Shown here: positions 1-6,000 of the stretch, piece after piece
How the letters are laid out: each line of letters starts with the position of its first letter
How positions within the stretch are numbered: position 1 is the stretch's first letter
NCBI GenBank assembly: GCA_030040755.1
Contig: JASHTC010000211.1
Location: 1 to 6,000, forward strand
Origin: Thermoplasmata archaeon
GTDB lineage: Archaea > Thermoplasmatota > Thermoplasmata > Lutacidiplasmatales > UBA184
Reading direction: 5' to 3'
DNA length: 6,000 bases
The notes under the pieces: model-generated
Database searches by the model: none
Seen by the model: the letters and a program-made list of their open reading frames with translations, nothing else
What the model was told of the DNA's origin: nothing
Made by a program: the position numbers and the translations under genes

Positions 1-1
1 C

Positions 2-454
2 GACGGACTCACCGGCCGCCGCTACGAGGCGGAGATCTTCATCGGCGTGATCTACTACCAGAAGCTCCACCACATGGTCGCGGGCAAGATGCACATGCGC
101 TCGCGCGGCCCCGTCCAGATCCTGACGCGCCAGCCGACTGAGGGACGCTCCCGCCAGGGGGGCCTGCGGTTCGGGGAGATGGAGCGGGACTGCCTCATCG
201 GCCACGGCGTGGCGATGGTCATCAAGGACCGCCTGCTCGACGAGTCGGACGGCACCGTCCAGTACGTCTGCGGCAACCCCGAATGCGGGCACATCGCGAT
301 CCCCGACTCGCGGGCCAGCTCGCTGCGGTGCCCGAGCTGCGGGAACACCTCCTCGATCTACCCGGTCGAGATGAGCTACTCGTTCAAGCTCCTCCTGGAG
401 GAGCTGATCAGCCTCGGGGTCGTGATGCGCCTGCAGCTCGAGGAGATGCGGTAG
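2..454 (+). CDS. rpoB: DNA-directed RNA polymerase subunit B (or B'), C-terminal part, partial at 5' end
   Basis: This is the last 150 codons of the second-largest RNA polymerase subunit; the reading frame is open from position 2, so the gene begins outside the window. Directly visible are the conserved KLHHMV and GKMHMRSRGP segments, then LTRQPTEGR, GGLRFGEMERD and GHG, which in this family belong to the hybrid-binding and clamp/anchor regions that contact the largest subunit near the active site. A C-terminal zinc ribbon follows at window residues C90, C95, C110 and C113 (bases 269-340), then a hydrophobic closing helix ending LQLEEMR. The first cysteine pair is spaced C-x4-C rather than the C-x2-C of yeast RPB2. 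The stop is TAG. Whether the full protein is one B chain or a separate B' chain, as in methanogens and halophiles, cannot be decided because only the end is present. The GTG at 47 is an internal valine codon, not the start. Confidence 0.97.
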   Translation, partial: DGLTGRRYEAEIFIGVIYYQKLHHMVAGKMHMRSRGPVQILTRQPTEGRSRQGGLRFGEMERDCLIGHGVAMVIKDRLLDESDGTVQYVCGNPECGHIAIPDSRASSLRCPSCGNTSSIYPVEMSYSFKLLLEELISLGVVMRLQLEEMR

Positions 455-464
455 GAGGTTTCCG

Positions 465-3257
465 ATGGCGCAGAGTCTGTCGAAGCGGATCAAGAGCCTC
501 CAGTTCGCCTTCCTCTCGCCGGACGAGATCCGCCGCATGAGCGGCGTGAAAATCATCACGGCCGACACCTACGACGACGACGGCTACCCGATCGAGATGG
601 GGCTGATGGACCTCCACCTCGGGGTCATCGAGCCGAACCTGCGCTGCCGCACCTGCGGCGGGCGGGTCAACGAGTGCCCCGGCCACTTCGGGATCATCGA
701 GCTGGCGATGCCGGTGATCCACGTCGGCTACGCCAAGGAGATCAAGCGGCTCCTCCAGTCGACGTGCCGCGCCTGCGGGCGCATCCTCCCCGACGCGCCG
801 AACCCCCGGGCCGAGGCGGCCTCCGACTCGGACGACGCGGCGACCCCGATCCCCCGGGCCCGCGAGCCGAAGGACGAGCGCGTCTGCCCCCACTGCCACG
901 AGGTCCAGCAGCGGATCATCCTCGACAAGCCGACGACCTTCCGGGAGAACTCGCACAAGATCACCCCGAAGGAGGTCCGCGCGCGGCTCGAACGGATCCC
1001 GAACGAGGACGTGAGCGCCCTCGGGCTCAACCCCCGCTTCGGCCGCCCCGAGTGGATGGTCCTCACCGTCCTCCCCGTGCCGCCGGTCCAGGTCCGTCCG
1101 TCGATCACCCTCGAGAGCGGGGAACGGAGCGAGGACGACCTCACCCACAAGCTGGTCGACGTGCTGCGGATCAACCAGCGCCTGCGGGAGAACCGGGACA
1201 TGGGCGCCCCGCAGCTGGTCGTCGAGGACCTCTGGGAGCTGCTCCAGTACCACGTCACGACCTACTTCGACAACCAGACGAGCGGCATCCCGCCCGCGCG
1301 GCACCGCTCGGGACGGCCGCTGAAGACGCTCGCCCAGCGGCTGAAGGGGAAGGACGGCCGGTTCCGCTCGAACCTGTCGGGGAAGCGGGTCAACTTCTCC
1401 GCGCGCACGGTGATCAGCCCGGACCCGCTGCTCTCGATCAACGAGGTCGGTATCCCGGCCGAGGTCGCCCGCGGCCTCACCGTGCCGCTCCACGTCACGG
1501 TCCAGAACCAGGAGGTCGCCAAGGAGTTCGTCCGGCGCGGCCCCTCCCCGGCGCCCGACGCGGAGGGCCGCTACCGCTGCGGCGTCAACTACCTGATCCG
1601 CGAGGACGGCCAGCGGATCAAGGTGATGGAGAAGAACGCGGAGGCGTGCGCCGAGCTCGTCCTCCCCGGCTCCGTGGTCGAGCGCCAGCTGGTCGACGGG
1701 GACATCGTGCTGTTCAACCGGCAGCCGAGCCTCCACCGGATGAGCATGATGGCCCACTTCGTCCGGATCCTGCCCCACAAGACGTTCCGGTTCAACCTGT
1801 GCGATTGCCCGCCGTACAACGCCGACTTCGACGGCGACGAGATGAACCTCCACGTCCTCCAGAGCCAGGAAGCCCGGGCCGAGGCGAAGGTCCTGATGAA
1901 GGTGGAGGAGCACATCCTCTCGCCGCGGTACGGGGGCCCGATCATCGGGATGCTCCACGACCACATCACCGCCGGCTTCCTGTTGACCTACCAGAACCCG
2001 AGCTACAGCCGGGCCGAGGTCACCTACCTGCTCTCGAAGCTCAACTACCCCGTCCCGCCGCCCGCGGGGAAGGACAAGGACGGGAACCCGTACTGGACGG
2101 GGAAGCAGCTGTTCTCCCTCACGCTCCCGAGCGACCTGACGATCGAGTTCCGCTCGAACATCTGGGCGAAGTGCGACTGCGCCCCGCTCTCCTGCAAGCA
2201 CGACGCGTGGGTCGTCATCGAGAACGGCGTGCTGAAGGCCGGGACGATCGACAAGAAGGCGATCGCCTACGAGAAGGGCGCCGTCCTGGACGCGATCGCC
2301 CGGAACAACGGGATGGCCCGCGCGCGCCAGTTCCTGGACGAGATGAGCCGCCTGTGCATCACCGCCATCAGCCTGAAGGGGCTCTCGACCGGGATCGACG
2401 ACGAGGACGTCCCGGAGGGAGCGCAGAAGGAGATCCGCCAGGCCCTCGAGGAGGCCCGCATCCAGGTCACCGAGCTGGTCGACCAGTACCGCCACGGCAA
2501 GCTCGAGCAGATGCCCGGACGCTCGCTCGAGGAGACGCTCGAGGTCATGGTGCGGCGCGAGCTCGGCCAGGCGCGGGACAAGGCCGGTGACATCGCCGGC
2601 CGCCACCTCGGGCTCGAGAACCCGGCCGTGATCCTCGCGAAATCCGGGGCGCGCGGCTCGATGCTCAACCTCACCCAGATGGCCGGCTCGGTCGGCCAGC
2701 AGTCCGTGCGGGGGGAGCGGCTCCTCCGCGGCTACGTCCACCGGACCCTCCCCCACTTCGTCCGCGGCGACCTCGGCGCGGACGCGCGCGGGTTCGTGAG
2801 CTCGAGCTACAAGCTGGGCCTCTCCCCGACGGAGTACTTCTTCCACTCGATGGGCGGCCGCGAGTCGCTGGTCGACACCGCCGTGCGGACGAGCCGGTCC
2901 GGCTACATGCAACGGCGGCTGATCAACGCCCTCGAGGACCTGAACGTCGCCGAGGACCGGACCGTGCGGAACACCGCCGGCACGATCATCGAGTTCCAGT
3001 ACGGCGAGGACGGGATCGACCCGGCCCGCTCGTTCCAGGGCGAGGCGGTCCCGCTGGACGAGGTCGTCTCCCAGGTGCTCGGCCGCCGCGTCCGCGCGAC
3101 CGACCTCCGCGGTCCGGACGACGTCGACGGCGCCCCGCCGGTGCCCGAGGAGGAGCTCGACCTGCAGGCGGAGGCCCAGCAGGAGGAAGAGGGCGAGGAA
3201 GAGGAAGGCGAAGAGGTCGGCGAGCCCGGGGAGGGCCCCGAGTTCGGGGGGGAGTAG
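465..3257 (+). CDS. rpoA1: DNA-directed RNA polymerase subunit A'
   Basis: This 930-residue protein is the N-terminal two thirds of the archaeal largest RNAP subunit and carries the catalytic centre. It opens with a clamp zinc site (C61, C64, C71, H74), followed by a second site (C101, C104, C141, C144) across a short acidic, probably flexible linker. Residues 297-321 are the hallmark segment around GKRVNFSARTVISPDP, and FNRQPSLHRMSMM lies at 417-429. The absolutely conserved NADFDGDEM at 452-460 supplies the Mg-binding D454, D456 and D458. A Cys-rich patch (C570, C572, C577, H579) sits in the pore/funnel part. The SGARGSMLNLTQM block starts at 727 and the bridge-helix region spans about 785-825. 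The ATG start has GGAGGT at 454-459, five bases upstream, overlapping the rpoB stop. Archaeal A' is usually somewhat shorter, as I recall about 870-900 residues. The excess here is a C-terminal tail, residues 886-930, with 20 acidic residues and no Lys or Arg. The stop is TAG. Confidence 0.98.
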   Translation: MAQSLSKRIKSLQFAFLSPDEIRRMSGVKIITADTYDDDGYPIEMGLMDLHLGVIEPNLRCRTCGGRVNECPGHFGIIELAMPVIHVGYAKEIKRLLQSTCRACGRILPDAPNPRAEAASDSDDAATPIPRAREPKDERVCPHCHEVQQRIILDKPTTFRENSHKITPKEVRARLERIPNEDVSALGLNPRFGRPEWMVLTVLPVPPVQVRPSITLESGERSEDDLTHKLVDVLRINQRLRENRDMGAPQLVVEDLWELLQYHVTTYFDNQTSGIPPARHRSGRPLKTLAQRLKGKDGRFRSNLSGKRVNFSARTVISPDPLLSINEVGIPAEVARGLTVPLHVTVQNQEVAKEFVRRGPSPAPDAEGRYRCGVNYLIREDGQRIKVMEKNAEACAELVLPGSVVERQLVDGDIVLFNRQPSLHRMSMMAHFVRILPHKTFRFNLCDCPPYNADFDGDEMNLHVLQSQEARAEAKVLMKVEEHILSPRYGGPIIGMLHDHITAGFLLTYQNPSYSRAEVTYLLSKLNYPVPPPAGKDKDGNPYWTGKQLFSLTLPSDLTIEFRSNIWAKCDCAPLSCKHDAWVVIENGVLKAGTIDKKAIAYEKGAVLDAIARNNGMARARQFLDEMSRLCITAISLKGLSTGIDDEDVPEGAQKEIRQALEEARIQVTELVDQYRHGKLEQMPGRSLEETLEVMVRRELGQARDKAGDIAGRHLGLENPAVILAKSGARGSMLNLTQMAGSVGQQSVRGERLLRGYVHRTLPHFVRGDLGADARGFVSSSYKLGLSPTEYFFHSMGGRESLVDTAVRTSRSGYMQRRLINALEDLNVAEDRTVRNTAGTIIEFQYGEDGIDPARSFQGEAVPLDEVVSQVLGRRVRATDLRGPDDVDGAPPVPEEELDLQAEAQQEEEGEEEEGEEVGEPGEGPEFGGE

Positions 3258-3259
3258 CG

Positions 3260-4567
3260 ATGGCGGAGGAACGGAAGCCCCCGAAGGACCTGGCGCAGCG
3301 CATCCAGGAGGTCGCCAAGGCCGAGGGGGTGCGCCTGCCGCCCCACCTGGTCGACGCCCTGCGGACGAAGGTCCAGAGCCTGCGGCTCTCGCCGGCCGAG
3401 ACGACCAAGATCCTCCACGAGGTCGCCCGACGGTTCGGGCTGGCCGAGGTCGACGCGCACGAGTCGGTCGGGATCATCGCCGCGCAGTCGATCGGCGAGC
3501 CGGGGACGCAGATGACGCTCCGGACGTTCCACTACGCCGGGGTCGCCGAGATGAACGTCACCCTCGGCCTGCCCCGCCTCATCGAGCTGGTCGACGCCCG
3601 GCGGGTCCCCTCGACGCCGATGATGACCGTCCACGTGGACCGGAAGCTGAAGAACGACCGGGAGGCGGTCGAGCAGATCGCGCTCCAGGTCGAGGTCACC
3701 ACCGTCCCCGACGTCGCCGCCATCGGCACCGTGGTCGAGGACCTCAAGGTCGTCGTCTCCCCGCAGGCGGCGTTGATGAGCGCGCGCGGCGTCAAGCGCG
3801 CCGAGCTCGAGGCCGCCCTGCTCGAGCACCTCGACGGCCGGCTCTTCGAGCTCAAGCCGGGGAGCGGCAGCGGCGAGACCCGCTCCTTCGAGATCCACCT
3901 CAAGGAGGCGAGCACCAAGGCGACGAAGTCGCGCAAGGAGGAGCTCGTCGAGGAGATGCCGTTCAAGAAGCTCCTGCTCGCCAGCGAGGAGGCGAAGGCG
4001 GTCCAGATCAAGGGGGTGCCGGGGATCCGCCGCGCGCTGATCCGCCGCGAGAAGGAGGAGTACGTGATCTACACCGAGGGCTCGAACCTCGACGGCGTCC
4101 TCGGCATCGCGGGGGTCGACGGCGCCCGGACCACGACCAACTCCGTGTTCGAGATCTACCGGGTCTACGGGGTCGAGGCCGCGCGGGCCGCGCTCATCTA
4201 CGAGGCGAACCGCACGCTCGCCGAGCAGGGGCTCGGGGTCGACATCCGCCACCTCATGCTCGTCGCCGACCTGATGACCAACGAGGGGGATATCCGGGCG
4301 ATCGGGCGCCACGGGATCTCCGGCAAGAAGTCGAGCGTGCTGGCGCGCGCCGCCTTCGAGATCACGGCGGCCCACCTCCTGCGCGCCGCGATCATCGGCG
4401 AGGTCGACGACCTCAAGGGCGTCGCCGAGAACATCATCGTCGGCCAACCCATCACGCTGGGGACCGGCGCCGTGAACCTCGTCTACCGCCCGCTCGCCAA
4501 CGCCCCGAAGCCGGCCCCGCCGGCGCCCCCGCCCCCCGAACCGGTCGCGGCGGAGGAGGGCACGTAG
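3260..4567 (+). CDS. rpoA2: DNA-directed RNA polymerase subunit A''
   Basis: This 435-residue protein is the C-terminal third of the largest RNAP subunit, which in archaea is a separate chain that completes the active site with A'. The trigger-loop region occupies about residues 68-105 (ESVGIIAAQSIGEPGTQM then LRTFHYAGVAE). H91 matches the histidine that contacts the incoming NTP in other multisubunit polymerases. GLPRLIELVDARR follows, then the jaw/cleft region, and the closing clamp segment with DIRHLMLVADLMT, GRHGISGKKSSVLARAAFE and GQPITLGTGAV. The start ATG lies two bases after the rpoA1 TAG, with GGAG at 3251-3254 inside the last codons of rpoA1, so translational coupling is likely. The conserved fold ends near residue 410. 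A 25-residue Pro/Ala-rich, weakly acidic tail follows and is probably disordered; archaeal A'' proteins are usually nearer 390 residues by my recollection. The stop is TAG. Confidence 0.98.
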   Translation: MAEERKPPKDLAQRIQEVAKAEGVRLPPHLVDALRTKVQSLRLSPAETTKILHEVARRFGLAEVDAHESVGIIAAQSIGEPGTQMTLRTFHYAGVAEMNVTLGLPRLIELVDARRVPSTPMMTVHVDRKLKNDREAVEQIALQVEVTTVPDVAAIGTVVEDLKVVVSPQAALMSARGVKRAELEAALLEHLDGRLFELKPGSGSGETRSFEIHLKEASTKATKSRKEELVEEMPFKKLLLASEEAKAVQIKGVPGIRRALIRREKEEYVIYTEGSNLDGVLGIAGVDGARTTTNSVFEIYRVYGVEAARAALIYEANRTLAEQGLGVDIRHLMLVADLMTNEGDIRAIGRHGISGKKSSVLARAAFEITAAHLLRAAIIGEVDDLKGVAENIIVGQPITLGTGAVNLVYRPLANAPKPAPPAPPPPEPVAAEEGT

Positions 4568-4855
4568 ATGGACCTCGCGCACGCGCTCAAGCTCGCCCTC
4601 GACACCGGCAAGGTCAAGCTCGGGGTCGAGGAGACCCGCGCGGCCGCCGCGGCGAAGAAGGCCAAGCTGCTCATCGTCGCCTCCACCTGCCCGGACGAGA
4701 AGCTGAAGAGCGAGCGCGCGGTCGGCAAGATCCCGATCTTCCACTACCCGGGCACCGCGGTCGAGCTCGGCCAGGCGTGCGGGCGCCCCTTCCCCGTGAG
4801 CGCGATGGCGATCCTCGAGGCCGGCTCGAGCGCGATCCTCACCCTCGAAACGTAG
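4568..4855 (+). CDS. rpl30e: Large ribosomal subunit protein eL30 (L30e)
   Basis: This 95-residue protein belongs to the L7Ae/L30e/S12e RNA-binding family and is a component of the archaeal 50S subunit. Recognition rests on the KVKLGVEET segment at residues 15-23, the strand LLIVAST at 34-40, and the strongly conserved block from YPGTAVELG (60-68) through ACGRPFPVSAMAI (70-82), which forms the kink-turn-type RNA-binding face in this family. The length is close to the usual 100 residues. The ATG begins on the base immediately after the rpoA2 TAG, and a strong purine tract, GGAGGAGGG at 4552-4560, lies seven bases upstream inside rpoA2. Cotranscription and coupled translation with the polymerase genes are therefore likely. 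Placement between rpoA2 and nusA is the conserved arrangement in many euryarchaea. The stop is TAG. Confidence 0.95.
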   Translation: MDLAHALKLALDTGKVKLGVEETRAAAAAKKAKLLIVASTCPDEKLKSERAVGKIPIFHYPGTAVELGQACGRPFPVSAMAILEAGSSAILTLET

Positions 4856-4883
4856 GGCGGGCGGAGCGGAACCTCTTCTCCCC

Positions 4884-5309
4884 ATGACCGAGGTCGCGTT
4901 CGACAACGAGACGATCGGCTACATCCGCCTCTTCGAGGAACGGACCGGCGCCCGCGTCCGGGACTGCCTCGAGACCGAGGACAAGCTCGTCTTCCTCGTC
5001 TACCCCGGGGAGGTCCACAAGGCGGTCGGGCCCGGCGGCGTGCTGGTCGACCGCCTGAAGGGGATGCTGAAGAAGGAGATCCAGGTCGTCGAGTACTCGG
5101 ACGACCCCGAGCTGCTCGCGAAGAACATCTTCTACTGGTACTCCCCGAAGCGCGTCGACTTCGTGCCGAAGGGCAAGGGCCGGCACGCGACCGTGACGGT
5201 CGACCCGGCCTGGAAGGCCCGCGCCATCGGCAAGGCGGGGAAGAACCTGAAGGTCGCCCGCGCGATCCTCCTCCGCCACTCCGACGTCGTGAGCGTCAGC
5301 GTCGCGTAG
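4884..5309 (+). CDS. nusA: Archaeal NusA-like transcription factor (two KH domains)
   Basis: This 141-residue protein is the minimal archaeal NusA, which has two KH RNA-binding domains and lacks the N-terminal RNAP-binding and S1 domains of bacterial NusA. The N-terminal signature GYIRLFEERTGARVRDC at residues 12-28 is typical of the family. KH1 covers roughly 33-70 with the GxxG loop GPGG at 49-52. KH2 covers about 103-140 with GKAG at 116-119 followed by NLKVARAIL. Both GxxG loops are intact, so RNA binding is expected; a role in transcription termination or antitermination is inferred from the family. The ATG at 4884 is the first in-frame start after the rpl30e stop, 28 bases downstream. 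The nearest GGAG (4863-4866) is about 17 bases from it, too far for a normal Shine-Dalgarno, so initiation may depend on coupling or on a leaderless transcript. The stop is TAG. In many archaea rps12 follows; here it does not. Confidence 0.94.
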   Translation: MTEVAFDNETIGYIRLFEERTGARVRDCLETEDKLVFLVYPGEVHKAVGPGGVLVDRLKGMLKKEIQVVEYSDDPELLAKNIFYWYSPKRVDFVPKGKGRHATVTVDPAWKARAIGKAGKNLKVARAILLRHSDVVSVSVA

Positions 5310-5346
5310 GGCCCGGCCGCCGGCCCCGGGGCCCCGCCCGGCGGTC
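5310..5346 (+). repeat. GC-rich nested inverted repeats after nusA, possible transcript-end hairpin
   Basis: CCGCCGG at 5317-5323 can pair with CCGGCGG at 5338-5344, with a G-T and a G-C pair extending the stem outward (5316/5345 and 5315/5346). The enclosed region contains the perfect 12-base palindrome GGCCCCGGGGCC at 5322-5333, which would compete with the longer stem. It directly follows the last gene of the polymerase block. Archaeal RNAP normally terminates at T-rich tracts, and none is present here, so a terminator role is uncertain. In a sequence this GC-rich, short inverted repeats also arise by chance. Confidence 0.35.
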
Positions 5347-5356
5347 AAGGATAAGC
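5345..5356 (+). promoter_or_regulatory. Possible archaeal TATA-like promoter for the HAD gene
   Basis: The patch TCAAGGATAAGC is the only AT-richer stretch between nusA and the HAD gene, and it stands out against very GC-rich surroundings. Its centre lies about 28 bases upstream of the GTG at 5379, the distance between an archaeal TATA box and the transcription start. No Shine-Dalgarno sequence precedes that GTG, so a leaderless mRNA starting at or next to the GTG is a consistent model. The match to a TATA box is imperfect and there is only one example, so this is a suggestion. Confidence 0.35.
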
Positions 5357-5378
5357 CCTGCCCGGTGCTCGTCGGCGC

Positions 5379-6000
5379 GTGCCCGCCCGCCGCCCCCGCA
5401 TCCGCGCGGTGCTGTTCGACCTCGGCGGCACGCTGGTCGAGGAGTGCGACTTCAACTTCCTGGCCGAGCTCGCGCGCCGGCTCTACCTCGACGTCGCTCC
5501 GGACGACCTGTCGCATCACTACTTCGAGCTCGAGCGGGAGTTCGACCGCCAGCCGCCGCCCGCCGACCGGGACCGTCACCTCGCCGAGTTCTGGGGCCGG
5601 GTCCTCGAGGCCGCGGCCGGCAAGAAGCTCGAGCCGGGGACCGGCGAGAAGTTCCGGCGCCTGCTCCACGAGGAGGAACGCCCGATCCATCTCTACTCCG
5701 ACGTCCGCCGGTGCTTGGACCGTCTCCGGGCGACCGAGCGGAGGCTCGGCGTCGTCTCGAACTCCTCCAGCGAGGCGAGCGTCCGTCGGATCCTCGACCG
5801 CGGGGGGATCCTCGGCTACTTCGAGCGGGTGGTCTCCTCCGGGACCGAGGGCGTCGCCAAGCCCGACCCCGAGATCTTCCGGCGCGCGCTCAGCCGGCTG
5901 CGCGTTCCGCCCGACGAGGCGCTCCACGTCGGGAACCTCGCCGTCACGGACGCCCGGGCCGCCCGATCGGCGGGGTTGCATTCGCTCTGGCTCAACCGGT
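5379..6000 (+). CDS. HAD-superfamily hydrolase (subfamily IA type), partial at 3' end
   Basis: A frame open from GTG 5379 to the window end gives 207 residues; related proteins are about 210-230 residues, so only a short C-terminus is missing. The core signatures are in order. Motif I is AVLFDLGGTLVEE with nucleophile D14. A helical cap of roughly 25-105 follows. Motif II is GVVSNSS with S127, motif III is GVAKPDPEIF with K161, and motif IV is HVGNLAVTDARAA with N186 and D191. The family hydrolyses phosphate esters or related bonds through an aspartyl intermediate; the substrate cannot be predicted. Two positions deviate: the second Asp of motif I is G16, and the first Asp of motif IV is N186. 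GTG 5379 is the first start after an in-frame TAA at 5352; the later GTG at 5409 would remove the first beta strand. Rarer codons such as CAT, CGT and TTG are more frequent than in the genes upstream, suggesting lower expression. Confidence 0.88.
   Translation, partial: MPARRPRIRAVLFDLGGTLVEECDFNFLAELARRLYLDVAPDDLSHHYFELEREFDRQPPPADRDRHLAEFWGRVLEAAAGKKLEPGTGEKFRRLLHEEERPIHLYSDVRRCLDRLRATERRLGVVSNSSSEASVRRILDRGGILGYFERVVSSGTEGVAKPDPEIFRRALSRLRVPPDEALHVGNLAVTDARAARSAGLHSLWLNR

Noticed and set aside
674..2590. Plus-strand open frame of 638 codons within rpoA1 in another frame
   Set aside because: The product is dominated by Arg, Pro, Gly and Ala, as expected for an off-frame reading of GC-rich coding DNA, and rpoA1 itself is fully supported by motifs.
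408..2912. Long minus-strand open frame of 834 codons opposite rpoA1
   Set aside because: Its translation is repetitive in Arg, Val, Asp, Leu and Glu with no recognisable domain, and it lies opposite a clear RNAP gene. Strong G/C third-position bias removes stops from the antisense frame.
110..3240. Intein or selenocysteine/pyrrolysine recoding inside the RNAP genes
   Set aside because: The rpoA1 and rpoA2 frames are continuous, conserved motifs follow each other at normal spacing, and there is no large insertion or in-frame stop.
2903..4906. Minus-strand open frame of 667 codons opposite rpoA2 and rpl30e
   Set aside because: It has the same low-complexity composition, crosses several well-supported genes and shows no domain; it is a codon-bias artefact.
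5310..5346. Conventional archaeal terminator after nusA
   Set aside because: Inverted repeats are present but there is no T-rich tract, so I list it only as a repeat with a possible role.
4839..5981. Minus-strand open frame of 380 codons opposite nusA and the HAD gene
   Set aside because: The + strand carries intact KH and HAD motifs over the same bases, while the antisense product has no recognisable family signature.

Overview
The window is a GC-rich stretch of archaeal chromosome carrying the 3' part of the RNA polymerase operon. The archaeal call rests on three things: the largest RNAP subunit is split into separate A' and A'' genes, a ribosomal protein L30e gene lies directly behind them, and the NusA homologue is the short archaeal form with only two KH domains. 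Gene order on the + strand is rpoB (3' end only), rpoA1, rpoA2, rpl30e, nusA, then a HAD-superfamily hydrolase cut off by the window end. Codon third positions are overwhelmingly G or C. The phylum cannot be fixed from this sequence. The motifs fit a high-GC euryarchaeal lineage such as an uncultured member of Thermoplasmatota, but that is inference.

Layout: positions 2-5309 hold five tightly packed genes. rpoB ends 10 bases before rpoA1. rpoA1 is followed 2 bases later by rpoA2. rpl30e starts on the base after the rpoA2 stop. nusA follows after a 28-base gap. Clear Shine-Dalgarno sequences precede rpoA1, rpoA2 and rpl30e, lying on or inside the end of the preceding gene, which points to one mRNA with translational coupling. 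nusA has no well-placed one. All five stop codons are TAG. Positions 5310-5378 are a GC-rich intergenic stretch with nested inverted repeats and one small AT-richer patch that could be a promoter for the HAD gene.

Together the first three genes encode most of the catalytic core of RNA polymerase: the wall/clamp end of B, the active-site aspartates in A', and the trigger loop in A''. L30e is a large-subunit ribosomal protein, and archaeal NusA is an RNA-binding transcription factor, so the block couples transcription and translation functions. The HAD protein is probably a separate transcription unit. No mobile element, CRISPR array, tRNA or rRNA is visible, and I see no undescribed system. 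The points worth a second look are the acidic tail on A', a cysteine cluster in A', the altered HAD motifs, the all-TAG stop usage and the break in the usual gene order after nusA.
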